Positions 1 to 8,838 of a DNA stretch of 64,000 bases are shown here, piece by piece. Numbering within the stretch: the first letter of the stretch is position 1; each line of letters begins with the position of its first letter. The stretch spans positions 1-64,000 of the forward strand of contig JAUIHW010000018.1 in NCBI GenBank assembly GCA_030431775.1, read 5' to 3'. Source of the DNA: Gammaproteobacteria bacterium (lineage in GTDB: Bacteria > Pseudomonadota > Gammaproteobacteria > Pseudomonadales > JAUIET01). Both the position numbers and the translations under genes were made by a program. Under the pieces are notes generated by a model. The model saw nothing but the letters and a program-made list of their open reading frames with translations, did not search any database and had not been told where the DNA came from.

Positions 1-145
1 CAAACTGGAAGAGGCAGGCTACCTCAAGGTGAACAAGCAGTTCGTTGCACGCAAGCCGGTCAGCCGTTACACCCTGACAGCCCGCGGCAATCGTGCGCTG
101 GGCCAGCACCTGCAAACCATTATTCGCCTGGCGGAGCGGCTCTAG
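1..145 (+). CDS. C-terminal end of a winged-helix transcriptional regulator (5' partial)
   Basis: An open frame enters from the left edge at base 2 and ends at a TAG at 143-145, giving 47 visible residues. The stretch KLEEAGYLKV, then a short basic wing, then RYTLTARGNRAL, is the recognition helix end, beta wing and closing helix of a MarR/PadR-like winged-helix domain of the kind that ends in LT..G..AL. This fold binds DNA as a dimer. The effector-binding or N-terminal part lies outside the window, so the target and ligand cannot be judged. It is followed 6 bases later by the convergent nitroreductase gene. Confidence 0.6.
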   Translation, partial: KLEEAGYLKVNKQFVARKPVSRYTLTARGNRALGQHLQTIIRLAERL

Positions 146-151
146 GGCTGG

Positions 152-826
152 CTAGCCTACAAACCGAACGACATCATCCAGCGCAGCACGCCCCACTCGG
201 CAGCGGTTTGCCGGGTGCCCGGTATCTTCATAACCGAAGGAAATACCGAACAGAATCTTATCCGTCTCTGGCACTCCCAAGGCGTCGCGTAAACGATCAG
301 CGCTCATGCTCAACGCCGTCTGCGGACAACTCGCCAGCCCGTGTGCGACCAGACCAAGCATGACAGTTTGTGCGTACATCCCAAGATCAGCGGCTTCACG
401 CAGCCCAAACGGTTCCGGCAAAAAAAAGAAAGCAACATGCGGTGCATCGAAGAATGTAAAATTGCGCATGAATGCCGCATTGCGCTTGTCCTTGTCGCTT
501 CGCTCAATTCCCTGAGCACTGTACAGCTGGTCTGCTGCATCATACTGCCGCTCCTGATACACCCCTTCGTATTGACCGTCGTAGGGGAAGTCCATGCTGA
601 ATTCGCCCGACAGGAAAGCGTCGCTGAACACCTTGCGCAGCTGGTCACAGCGCTCGCCGCTGACGATAACCACACGCCAGGGCTGCGTATTGCAGTTAGA
701 TGGGGCTTGCTGGGCAACCGTAAACACCTCTTCGATAATACTGCGCGGCACCGGCTCTTTGCTGAATGCTCGGACACTGCGGCGCTGCCCGACAATATCG
801 GCAAATAGTTCAGCGGCGTTTTCCAT
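152..826 (-). CDS. Nitroreductase-family NAD(P)H-dependent flavin oxidoreductase
   Basis: A 224-residue FMN-dependent oxidoreductase of the nitroreductase superfamily, probably a cytosolic dimer. The N-terminal RRSVRAF motif (FMN phosphate contact), APSNCNTQPWRVVI, and GISFGYED near the C terminus are typical. The frame stays open to 922, but the ATG at 824-826 is preferred: it has an AAGGA Shine-Dalgarno about 8 bases upstream, and the protein then begins just before the conserved RR motif. Such enzymes reduce nitroaromatics, quinones or similar compounds with NAD(P)H; the physiological substrate cannot be told from sequence. It stands alone, divergent from rapA. Confidence 0.85.
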   Translation of the reverse strand: MENAAELFADIVGQRRSVRAFSKEPVPRSIIEEVFTVAQQAPSNCNTQPWRVVIVSGERCDQLRKVFSDAFLSGEFSMDFPYDGQYEGVYQERQYDAADQLYSAQGIERSDKDKRNAAFMRNFTFFDAPHVAFFFLPEPFGLREAADLGMYAQTVMLGLVAHGLASCPQTALSMSADRLRDALGVPETDKILFGISFGYEDTGHPANRCRVGRAALDDVVRFVG

Positions 827-921
827 TTGTTTTCCTTGTCGATTGGGGATACACGACGCATTGTGCTGCATTTGGCCGGTCGCCTCAACCAGAGCAGCAT
901 GACAAATTACGCCTAAATACA

Positions 922-950
922 TTGAGACTGTGGCGCAAAATCTCTACCAT
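922..950 (+). promoter_or_regulatory. Predicted sigma-70 promoter of rapA
   Basis: TTGAGA (922-927) is separated by exactly 17 bases from TACCAT (945-950). This would place the transcript start near 957, about 20 bases before the rapA ATG at 977. The -35 box has five of six consensus bases and the -10 box four of six. Confidence 0.5.
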
Positions 951-976
951 AGCGCCCCGCTTTTGATGAGGTTGTT

Positions 977-3832
977 ATGCAAGAGTTTGTCCCTGGCCAG
1001 CGCTGGATTAATCATGCCGAACTGGCTTTGGGTTTGGGAACCGTGCTCACGGTTGAACACCGCACAGTACAAATCGTTTTTCTGGCCAGCGGTGAGACCC
1101 GGGTCTATGCCAAAGAAACCGCTCCACTGACCCGAGTGCGTTTCACCACTGGTGATGAAGTCCGCGACGCTCAAGGCAATAGCCTGCAGGTTCAATCCAT
1201 TGAAGACCAGGATGGCCTTCTCGTTTATCACTGCCTGACCCCCGAAAACGAAAAGCAAATTCTGCCGGAAACCCAGCTCGACAACCATATCCAACTGAGC
1301 AAACCGCAGGAACGGCTGTTCAGCGGCCAGATTGACGCTAACAAGTGGTTTGCCTTGCGCTATCAAAGCTGGCAGCACCACGCCCGACTGATGCAATCGC
1401 CACTGCGCGGTCTGAGTGGCGCGCGGACTAGCCTGATCCCGCACCAGCTCTATATCGCCCAGGAAGTTGCCCGCCGGCACGCACCCAGAGTTTTGCTCGC
1501 CGATGAAGTCGGCCTGGGCAAGACCATTGAAGCCGGCTTGATCATTCATCATCAGCTACTCAGCGAACGGGCTCAGCGGGTGTTGATACTGGTACCGGAT
1601 ACTTTGCTGCACCAGTGGCTGGTCGAGATGCTGCGTCGTTTTAACCTGCATTTCAGTATTTTTGATGCCGAGCGAATAGCGGCAAGTGGCTCAGCCATAG
1701 AGTTTGAAGACGTAACTGGAGAGCTTGCCGAAGACGACTTCAATCCCTTCAGCGATGAGCAGCTGGTGCTCTGCAGCCTTGACTTTCTCTGCGCCAATGA
1801 CGCTGCCTATCAACAGGCCCTTGGTGCCGATTGGGACCTCTTGGTCGTTGATGAGGCACACCACCTGCAATGGAGCGAGGCTGCTCCCAGCAAAGCCTAT
1901 TCGGTTGTTGAAGGGCTGGCCCGCCAAACTCCGGGGGTCCTGCTATTGACAGCCACGCCGGAGCAGCTGGGCAAAGCCAGCCACTTTGCGCGTCTTCGTC
2001 TGCTCGATCCTGACCGGTTTTCCTCATACAATGATTTTTGTGCGGAAGAACGCGGCTATGAGCCCATTGCAGACGCAGTGGAGGGCCTGCTTGAGCCGAA
2101 CAGCGCGCCAGCGGATTTGGCCCGGCTGCTGTCGGCAGTGATTACCGACGCGGACGATCAACCTCTGATCCAGAAGCTGGAAACTGCCAGTGAGTCTGAC
2201 AGTGGCCCGGTGCGCTCGCAGCTGGTCGATCACCTGCTGGATCGCCATGGTACAGGTCGGGTCCTGTTCCGAAATACTCGAGCTGCCGTCAGCGGCTTTC
2301 CGGGCCGGGAATTGCATAGCTACCCGTTACCACTGCCCGCGGAATACCAAGCGAACGAATTGCAACCTGAAGCACAGCACCGGGTCGCTATCGCAGGCAA
2401 TGCCTGGGTCACTTGTGATGGCCGCATCGAGTGGCTGCGCGATTTCATCAAGCAGCACCGCCAGGAAAAAATTCTGCTGATCACGCACTCCGCTGAAACC
2501 GCACTGGATATAGCCGAGGCGCTCAGGGTAAGTACCGGTTTGCATGCGGCGGTTTTTCATGAGGGTATGAGTATTATCGAGCGAGACCGGGCCGCTGCAT
2601 TTTTTTCCGACCATGAAGACGGCAGCCCGATACTGCTGTGCTCCGAGATCGGCAGCGAAGGGCGAAACTTTCAGTTTGCTCATCATCTGGTTTTGTTCGA
2701 CCTACCAGCCAACCCGGATTTACTTGAACAGCGGATTGGACGTCTGGACCGCATTGGGCAGACTCAAACCATACAAATTCATGTGCCGTACTTTACCGGC
2801 TCGGCCCAGGAAATTCTGCTCGACTGGTACCACCGTGGTCTGAATGCTCTGCAACAGGTCTGCCCCGCCGCCCACTCCGTCTATGTGGAAATGCAGGGCG
2901 AGCTGCAGGCGGCACTTGCAGCGAACCAGTGCGAAGAAGAATTTATAAGTCGAACCGCCGAGCTCACCCATGCGCTGAATGAACAGCTGCACCAGGGGCG
3001 GGATCGATTATTGGAATATAACTCCTGCCGACCGCATAAGGCCGAGCAACTTACTCGCGAGGTCCAGAAACTTGACCAAGAGAATGACATCGGTGATTAC
3101 ATGGAGGCGGTTTTCGATTGTTACGGTGTCATGAGCGAACCGCACAGCGAGCAGGCCACTATCATTCGCCCCGGCGACAACATGGTGGTGCCCTTTCCAC
3201 AACTGCCGGACGAGGGCATGACGCTGACCTATGAGCGCTCTACCGCCCTGGCGAATGAGGACTTGCATTTTCTCAGCTGGGAGCATGGCATGGTGCGTGC
3301 TGCCATGGAAATGGTGCTGAGCGGCGAAAAGGGCAACTGTTCAACCATTGCCGTCAAAACGGCCGGTCTGAAGCCTGGCACATTGCTACTGGAGGCAATT
3401 TTCGTTTTAGAGTGCAGCCAGGGGCTGAATCGCTACCTCCCACCCGCGGTGATCAGGACGCTTCTGAACGAAAAATCTCAGGCTCTGCACCAGGCGGTCA
3501 GTTTTGAGCTACTCAACGCCGCCGCTCAATCACTGGACCGAAACACCTCAAACAAGGTTGTAAAAGCACGCCGCAATGTGCTGGAACAATTGATCAAACA
3601 ATCCCGACAGCTCGCCGAGCAACAGGCCCAGCCCATTCTGGAGTCGGCGCATCAGCAGGCCCAACAAGGCCTGGAGGAAGAGATCCATCGTCTGCAAGCC
3701 CTACAGCGGGTGAACCCAATGGTACGGGACGTTGAAATCCAGGCCTTGTCCAGTGAGCTGGCAGAAATCGATCAAGCAATTGACTTCACTCACGTTCGCC
3801 TGGATGCCCTTCGTATCGTCGTAGCTGTCTGA
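977..3832 (+). CDS. rapA: RNA polymerase-associated SWI2/SNF2 ATPase RapA
   Basis: A 951-residue protein, close to the roughly 968 residues of E. coli RapA (HepA). It binds core RNA polymerase and uses ATP to recycle polymerase stalled in post-termination complexes. Visible parts are an N-terminal Tudor-like region (about 1-110), the SNF2 ATPase with Walker A LADEVGLGKT (about 173-182) and the DEAH box VVDEAHHL, then a helicase C-terminal lobe with SEGRNF and QRIGRLDRIGQ, and a long C-terminal helical region found in RapA. The ATG at 977 follows a weak GAGGT. It is monocistronic, with its own predicted promoter at 922-950. Nothing is truncated. Confidence 0.95.
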   Translation: MQEFVPGQRWINHAELALGLGTVLTVEHRTVQIVFLASGETRVYAKETAPLTRVRFTTGDEVRDAQGNSLQVQSIEDQDGLLVYHCLTPENEKQILPETQLDNHIQLSKPQERLFSGQIDANKWFALRYQSWQHHARLMQSPLRGLSGARTSLIPHQLYIAQEVARRHAPRVLLADEVGLGKTIEAGLIIHHQLLSERAQRVLILVPDTLLHQWLVEMLRRFNLHFSIFDAERIAASGSAIEFEDVTGELAEDDFNPFSDEQLVLCSLDFLCANDAAYQQALGADWDLLVVDEAHHLQWSEAAPSKAYSVVEGLARQTPGVLLLTATPEQLGKASHFARLRLLDPDRFSSYNDFCAEERGYEPIADAVEGLLEPNSAPADLARLLSAVITDADDQPLIQKLETASESDSGPVRSQLVDHLLDRHGTGRVLFRNTRAAVSGFPGRELHSYPLPLPAEYQANELQPEAQHRVAIAGNAWVTCDGRIEWLRDFIKQHRQEKILLITHSAETALDIAEALRVSTGLHAAVFHEGMSIIERDRAAAFFSDHEDGSPILLCSEIGSEGRNFQFAHHLVLFDLPANPDLLEQRIGRLDRIGQTQTIQIHVPYFTGSAQEILLDWYHRGLNALQQVCPAAHSVYVEMQGELQAALAANQCEEEFISRTAELTHALNEQLHQGRDRLLEYNSCRPHKAEQLTREVQKLDQENDIGDYMEAVFDCYGVMSEPHSEQATIIRPGDNMVVPFPQLPDEGMTLTYERSTALANEDLHFLSWEHGMVRAAMEMVLSGEKGNCSTIAVKTAGLKPGTLLLEAIFVLECSQGLNRYLPPAVIRTLLNEKSQALHQAVSFELLNAAAQSLDRNTSNKVVKARRNVLEQLIKQSRQLAEQQAQPILESAHQQAQQGLEEEIHRLQALQRVNPMVRDVEIQALSSELAEIDQAIDFTHVRLDALRIVVAV

Positions 3833-3842
3833 ACCCGACACC

Positions 3843-3871
3843 CTGAACAATGGCCTGCGGCGTGCTATATT
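3843..3871 (+). promoter_or_regulatory. Possible extended -10 promoter for the 123-residue basic protein
   Basis: TATATT (3866-3871) is preceded by TGC, an extended -10 element, and lies 17 bases after CTGAAC (3843-3848). The transcript start would be near 3878, 12 bases before the ATG at 3890. The -35 match is weak. Confidence 0.35.
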
Positions 3872-3889
3872 TAATGGTTATTCGAAGCT

Positions 3890-4261
3890 ATGCCTGTTGA
3901 GCAAGCTGTCCAATCAAGTGACGGTATGAAACTACCACCGAGCAAAGAGGATCTTCGCCGACGCCTGCAGCAGGAAATGCGCGAGTACCTGCAAAACGGC
4001 GGGCAGGTGAAAGCAGTGCCGCGTGGCACCAGCGGTCGGGAGGAAGGCGCGCGCGGCCCTATTCAGAGCCATTTTGTCTCCAGTGGCTCGCCAGCCGCGC
4101 AGGACCAGTCACCATTATATGACGTGGTGCAGTCCATAGAAGCACGTCGCCGGGCGAAGCCAAAGAAGCCCAAGGCAACAAAAAGCCCTACCCGGCCAAA
4201 ACGCCGGCTGATCTATGATGACTTCGGCGAGCCATTGCGCTGGGAGTGGGTAGAAGACTAG
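3890..4261 (+). CDS. Small basic hypothetical protein, faintly SutA-like
   Basis: A 123-residue protein with no membrane segment or signal peptide. An amphipathic helix with LRRRLQQEMREYLQNGG is followed by QVKAVPRG, a low-complexity linker, a basic tract (RRRAKPKKPKATK) and a C-terminal LRWEWVED. The pattern of helix, GG, V, then basic/acidic disorder recalls the SutA-type RNA polymerase-associated proteins of Pseudomonas (EFLARGGKVQEI in that family), but the match is short and the assignment is inference. Lying directly after rapA it may also act near RNA polymerase. Two starts are possible, 3890 or 3926, and neither has a strong Shine-Dalgarno. It converges on the transporter gene that ends at 4279. 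Confidence 0.6.
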   Translation: MPVEQAVQSSDGMKLPPSKEDLRRRLQQEMREYLQNGGQVKAVPRGTSGREEGARGPIQSHFVSSGSPAAQDQSPLYDVVQSIEARRRAKPKKPKATKSPTRPKRRLIYDDFGEPLRWEWVED

Positions 4262-4278
4262 GGCACCTCTGATGCCTG

Positions 4279-5997
4279 CTAGAAAGGAAAAACTTTCGGC
4301 AGGCAATACAGCACCGCCGCCGAGTAAGCCAGAGCGACCGGCAAGCCGGTACGAACATAGTCCCGCATATGATAGCCGCCAATGTTCTGCACCATGAGAT
4401 TCGTGGTGTAACCATAGGGGGTAAGAAAGCTTGCACTCGCACCATAGGCAACCGCCATCACAAAGGGCACCCAACTCAACCCAAAGCTTTCAGCCATGGT
4501 AAATGCAATGGGAAAAACCAAGGCCGCTGCCGCGTTATTGGTCATTATCTCGGTCAGCAGAAGCGTCGCAAAAAAGATTCCAATAATCGCCAGCTGCGGC
4601 CCATAGCCAGACAGCTGAGCGAACAATGTGTGCGCCAGAACGTCTGCCAGGCCGGAATTTTGCAATGATTGCGCAAGCACCAGGGCCGAGGCGATGATGA
4701 TCAGCAATGGGTAGGGAAAGCGGCGTTTCAGGTCTTCTGCACTGACTACACCGAAGGCCAGCAAACCTCCCAGCATCACGGCCAGACCTTTGAATAAAGA
4801 CATGATCTGCAAGGCGGCAAGCACAACAATGCCGGCAAATGCCAACATTAGCAATAAGCTTTGCCGGCTCGGCAGTGAGCGTTCAATTTCCAGCCCGCTC
4901 AATACAGCAAAGTTCTTGCTGATATTCTGCCGGCTGGCAAAATCGGGGCCCACTGCCAACAGTAAATTGTCGCCAGCCCGTAAAGAAATATTTCCAAGCT
5001 TGCCAGACAGTCGATCACCGCCGCGGCGAATTCCAACCACCGCCGAATCAAACATCGCCCGAAATCCAACACTCTTGATTGTTCGGCCCTCTACGGACGC
5101 ATTCGGCAATACCACCACTTCCGTGAGATTACGTCCGAGCAGACCGCTGGTCGCTGCGAATGTTTCCAGCCCTTCAAAGCCCTCCAACCGACCAAGCTCT
5201 TTGATGTCTCCGGAAAAGATCAGCACATCTCCTTCGGCCAGAATCTCGTAGGGCGGTACCGGAGCGATCAGTTTTCCATCACGCAATACTTCCACCAGGA
5301 ACAGCGACTCAAGCTGGCGCAAGCCATTATCCGCAACACTGCGGCCAATCAGGGCAGAACCCGCTTGTACCCGCGCTTCAACAAGATACTCGGCGGGTGC
5401 CGGCGCATGCTGTTCGTTGCGTGGCAGCAAGCGCGCCGACAATAACAATACGGCAAGACTCACGCCAGTTGCCACAATACCGACTGCAAAAAAATCAAAA
5501 AACTCCAGCCCCGGCTTGCCAGCATCAAGTAAAAAACTGTTCACAACCAAGTTAGTCGAAGTTCCAATCAGGGTTGTGGTACCACCAAGAATGGCGGCGT
5601 AAGAAAGTGGGATCAAAAGACGGCTTGGCGGATGCCGACTGTCTTTACTCAGGCCATTGGCCAGCACAGCCACAACCGCAGTGTTATTCAGAAACGCTGA
5701 CAGCAGTGCGGTTACAGAACCAAGCCGTAACAGCGACGCCGTGTAATTGTCAGTCACCAGGCGCCGGCTGATGCGCACCATCCAGTCAACCTTCTCAAGC
5801 CCTACAGACACCAGCAGAAGCAACATGAGAGTCGCCAGACCCGGATTAACGGCTTTGGCGAGCAGCTCCTCTGTCTCGATCAATCCAACGGCATAACAAG
5901 CCAAGGCTGCAAAAGCGAATATCCAGGCCGGCCTCCAGCGGGAGAACACCAGGGCAAGAACCAGGGCGACAAAAACTAGCGCAACAAATAGCTGCAT
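4279..5997 (-). CDS. SLC13/DASS-family anion permease with two RCK_C domains
   Basis: A 572-residue inner-membrane protein. Two transmembrane halves of the ion transporter/DASS fold flank a cytoplasmic insert of about 180 residues (roughly 205-385) that contains two TrkA-C (RCK_C) ligand-sensing domains, recognisable as VLIFSGDIKEL and LLLAVGPDFA at their ends. Helix hairpins with conserved signatures are visible: FLNNTAVVAVL and GTSTNLVVNSF in the first half, and MTNNAAAALVFPIA plus the PYGYTTNLMV region in the second. Related proteins carry sulfate, other oxyanions or dicarboxylates in exchange for sodium; the substrate here is not determinable. No partner gene adjoins it. It is convergent with the upstream gene, with a 17-base gap. 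Confidence 0.85.
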   Translation of the reverse strand: MQLFVALVFVALVLALVFSRWRPAWIFAFAALACYAVGLIETEELLAKAVNPGLATLMLLLLVSVGLEKVDWMVRISRRLVTDNYTASLLRLGSVTALLSAFLNNTAVVAVLANGLSKDSRHPPSRLLIPLSYAAILGGTTTLIGTSTNLVVNSFLLDAGKPGLEFFDFFAVGIVATGVSLAVLLLSARLLPRNEQHAPAPAEYLVEARVQAGSALIGRSVADNGLRQLESLFLVEVLRDGKLIAPVPPYEILAEGDVLIFSGDIKELGRLEGFEGLETFAATSGLLGRNLTEVVVLPNASVEGRTIKSVGFRAMFDSAVVGIRRGGDRLSGKLGNISLRAGDNLLLAVGPDFASRQNISKNFAVLSGLEIERSLPSRQSLLLMLAFAGIVVLAALQIMSLFKGLAVMLGGLLAFGVVSAEDLKRRFPYPLLIIIASALVLAQSLQNSGLADVLAHTLFAQLSGYGPQLAIIGIFFATLLLTEIMTNNAAAALVFPIAFTMAESFGLSWVPFVMAVAYGASASFLTPYGYTTNLMVQNIGGYHMRDYVRTGLPVALAYSAAVLYCLPKVFPF

Positions 5998-6104
5998 ATT
6001 ACTCTGAAATCACGGCAATCCCGGCCATCTTACACCATTCGTCGCTTGTTCAAGCACGCGTGGCAGGCGTACAATTCAACAACGTTCGCGGCGTGGAGGC
6101 TGGC

Positions 6105-6545
6105 ATGAAACAGCTCGTATTCTTGCTATTGGGCAGCGCCTGTTTACTGCAGAGCCAACCAGGCGGTGCCGAAGACCCTGCTGGCCCGGGATACCGTACT
6201 GAAGGCTATCGGATCCACGCCGGTAGTGGTAGCCGCCATTACAGCAGCGATTACGGTCATCACCATTTTACCCGGCCACGCTATGGCAATTCCGCCTACC
6301 ATCATACGTATCATGCGCACAAAGACGCAGTGATTCACTATCAGGCGGCTTATCCATATGCCTACCCCTTTGTCTGGCACTCGCCAACCATTGATTACGC
6401 GAACACAGCCTACCCTGCACGACAGGCAGGACCAGCCAGCGGACGTGTACTGCTGAAAAATCTCTCCGGTCAGTGCTATCGATTACACCGTAATGCGGCT
6501 GGCGAGGAGTTGCGGCAGGAATTACCGGCCTCTGAGTGCGAGTGA
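6105..6545 (+). CDS. Small exported His/Tyr-rich protein of unknown function
   Basis: 146 residues from the ATG at 6105, chosen because GGAGG lies 6-7 bases upstream; the frame itself extends back to 6060. It begins with a signal peptide (MKQLVFLLLGSACLLQSQ) and continues with a mature part unusually rich in His, Tyr and Gly (YSSDYGHHHF, YHHTYHAHKD). A C-terminal segment contains LKNLSGQCYRLHRNAAGEE and two cysteines. The composition suggests a periplasmic or surface protein that might bind metal, but I recognise no family. Its stop codon abuts the ada stop codon on the other strand with no spacer. Confidence 0.65.
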   Translation: MKQLVFLLLGSACLLQSQPGGAEDPAGPGYRTEGYRIHAGSGSRHYSSDYGHHHFTRPRYGNSAYHHTYHAHKDAVIHYQAAYPYAYPFVWHSPTIDYANTAYPARQAGPASGRVLLKNLSGQCYRLHRNAAGEELRQELPASECE

Positions 6546-7613
6546 TCAAGCGGCACCAAGCTCCAGATCCAGCAGCCGCTGCTTGCGCCATAAGCCACCG
6601 GCGTAGCCGGTCAGCCTGCCATCCTTGCCAACGACGCGATGACAGGGAAGAATAATTGCCAGAGAGTTTTGCCCGTTGGCATTGGCAACCGCCCGCACGG
6701 CGGATGGTGCGCCAAGCGCGCTGGCCTGTTCAAGATAGGAACAGGTCTGCCCGTAGGGAATCGCCTGCAATGCCTGCCAGCATTGGCGCTGAAACTGGGT
6801 GCCAAGCAATTGTAAGCGCACATCGAATTGGCGACGTTTGCCTGCGAAATATTCCATCAGCTGAATTTCGGTTGCTTGCAGCAGTTCGTGGTCGCCGCTG
6901 ACAAACTGAGCATTCAAACGGCGCTGCACACGCAGCAGCTGTTGCTCCAGGCGCTTGCGGTCGGCAAATTCTAACAGGCACAGACCATCATCATCGGCGA
7001 CTGCAAACATGGGCCCCAACGGGGTCAGCAAGCGTCTAACAAGCAGTAGTTTGTGACACCGACTCTTGGAAGGCGTGAAGCCGGCCAGCCTGTGAAAGGC
7101 ATCTGAAAACCCGCTCAGCGATTCAAACCCTGAATCAAAGGCGGTATCCGTTACACCCTCTGATCGCCGCAAACGACTATGCGCAGCCGCAATCAACTGA
7201 TCACGTTGCCATGCCTGAAAAGTCTTGCCATAGTTGGCCTTGAACCAGCGGCGAACTCTGGCCGGTTCAACACCGCTGTCCCTTATATCCGTGTCACGCA
7301 ATCGCCTGCCGGCAGACACCGCTGCCAGAATGGGCTGCAGCCAGGCCGGTTCATAACCCTGCGCACGGGTTGGCTGGCATACCTTGCAGGCCCGATAGCC
7401 GGCGGCCTGTGCCTGCTCTACACCGGCAAAAAATTCGACATGCTCGCGTTTCGGTTTGCGGGCTGAGCAGGCTGGTCGACAAAATATTCCGGTTGTGCGC
7501 ACCCCTACAACAAAAATACCCTCATATTCCCGGTTCCGGTTCAACAAGGCCTGATACATTTCTTCTTCCGGTGGTAAAGCGACCGTCGGAGTCATCGACA
7601 ACTGATTAATCAT
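6546..7613 (-). CDS. ada: Bifunctional Ada regulator / O6-methylguanine-DNA methyltransferase
   Basis: 355 residues with all the parts of E. coli Ada. The N-terminal zinc domain has Cys45, Cys49, Cys76 and Cys79 (FCRPAC, ACKVC); Cys45 would take methyl groups from phosphotriesters. An AraC-type helix-turn-helix follows (about 90-185), then the suicide methyltransferase domain with PCHRVVG (acceptor Cys324). The protein repairs alkylated DNA and, once methylated, activates the adaptive response. The start could be the ATG at 7613 or the one at 7595. About 60 bases upstream of the gene, 7666-7681 contains GCGCA/TGCGCA motifs partly like an Ada box (AAAGCGCA), so autoregulation is possible. No alkB-like gene follows. 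Confidence 0.93.
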   Translation of the reverse strand: MINQLSMTPTVALPPEEEMYQALLNRNREYEGIFVVGVRTTGIFCRPACSARKPKREHVEFFAGVEQAQAAGYRACKVCQPTRAQGYEPAWLQPILAAVSAGRRLRDTDIRDSGVEPARVRRWFKANYGKTFQAWQRDQLIAAAHSRLRRSEGVTDTAFDSGFESLSGFSDAFHRLAGFTPSKSRCHKLLLVRRLLTPLGPMFAVADDDGLCLLEFADRKRLEQQLLRVQRRLNAQFVSGDHELLQATEIQLMEYFAGKRRQFDVRLQLLGTQFQRQCWQALQAIPYGQTCSYLEQASALGAPSAVRAVANANGQNSLAIILPCHRVVGKDGRLTGYAGGLWRKQRLLDLELGAA

Positions 7614-7715
7614 TCTGGTTTACTGTGCTGTGATCTTGCCGCTGGAAAACCAGTATGCCCGGCTTGAGCGCATTGCGCATACGAAAACTGAACAGACAAT
7701 TTCTACGCCAAGCAG

Positions 7716-8780
7716 TCACAGTGGCGAGTCAGCCGCCCGGCCAATCAGGTTCTTTCGCAGAAACTTCAGCATTTCTGCCTGCGCAAACTGGCTTTCAGGC
7801 ATCGCAGGATTAGCGGTAAAACCATGCCACATCGCGTCCAAGACCAGCAGGTCAGCTGGCTGCCCAGCGGCGCGAAGTGCGCTGTGAAGGCGGACCGTAC
7901 AGCTGAGCAATAAATCGCGAGTACCACTGATCAGCAAACTGGGCGGAAAGCCCTGCGTGTAGTCAGCGTACACCGGCGATACCAGCGGGTGCTGTAGCCC
8001 GGCCTCGCCGGCATACAGCCTGGCCGCTGCGCCGAGAAAATTATCATAACTGGGCAGCACTGGGTCGACGCCGTCCAATGTGAAATAGCTGTCTCCGGTT
8101 TTGCTCAGATCGGACCAGGGTGTGTTCAATATGGCCGCGGCTGGCATAGGCAGCCCCTGGTCACGCAAGCTGACAATAGTGGCTGCCACCAGCCCGCCCC
8201 CGGCACTGGCGCCAAATAGTGCAATCTGCTGAGAAGAATGGCTTTTAAGCAACTCACGATACACGCTTACCGCATCGTCAACGGCGGCAGGAAATGGGTG
8301 CTCCGGTGGCATCCGGTAATCGACCGACAGCACTCGATACGACCCAGCCAGGGCCAGGCTCGCGCCCTCCAGAACGCTCAGCTCCCCTGCAAACTGTACA
8401 TAAGCGCCGCCGTGTAGGTTAACCAACAGTACGTTCTCATGTGCTTTGGGAAGTTGATCAGGAAGTAAATAGTGTACGGCTACCCCGGCAATTTCGGCCG
8501 GTTGCACCGTCAAAGGCTGCTGCTTCAACCACTGCAGCCGTGGCCGATAAGCAGCCGCCGCTGCCTCCAGCGCTTGTTTCCATTGTTGCGGTGTTGCTGG
8601 CGCATGCTGTGCACGAGCCATATCGATGGGTTTATTAAGCACGGCTTTGGCCGCATCGCTAACATGCGCGGGCACCGGATATTTCGGAGGCTGTAATTGC
8701 TGCGCCGCACCCTGTTGAGCGAACGAAGGCGTCGTCAGCAACAGCAATGCCGACGCCGTGAGAATGAATAATCTAAACAA
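7716..8780 (-). CDS. Exported alpha/beta hydrolase, hormone-sensitive-lipase-like esterase
   Basis: A 354-residue protein with a cleavable signal peptide (MFRLFILTASALLLL to SFAQ), so periplasmic or secreted. The HGGAY oxyanion motif and the nucleophile elbow GASAGGG identify the HSL/bacterial type IV esterase family. A later SGTRDLLL supplies the likely acid and MWHGF the histidine. These enzymes cleave short acyl esters; the natural substrate is not deducible. It is a single gene on the minus strand between ada and the divergent ABC transporter. Expression signals are not obvious. Confidence 0.85.
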   Translation of the reverse strand: MFRLFILTASALLLLTTPSFAQQGAAQQLQPPKYPVPAHVSDAAKAVLNKPIDMARAQHAPATPQQWKQALEAAAAAYRPRLQWLKQQPLTVQPAEIAGVAVHYLLPDQLPKAHENVLLVNLHGGAYVQFAGELSVLEGASLALAGSYRVLSVDYRMPPEHPFPAAVDDAVSVYRELLKSHSSQQIALFGASAGGGLVAATIVSLRDQGLPMPAAAILNTPWSDLSKTGDSYFTLDGVDPVLPSYDNFLGAAARLYAGEAGLQHPLVSPVYADYTQGFPPSLLISGTRDLLLSCTVRLHSALRAAGQPADLLVLDAMWHGFTANPAMPESQFAQAEMLKFLRKNLIGRAADSPL

Positions 8781-8838
8781 AGTAATGGCCTCCGGTTTTG
8801 TGCGACAATAAACAGCCCCGCCAGCGATATTACCTCGA

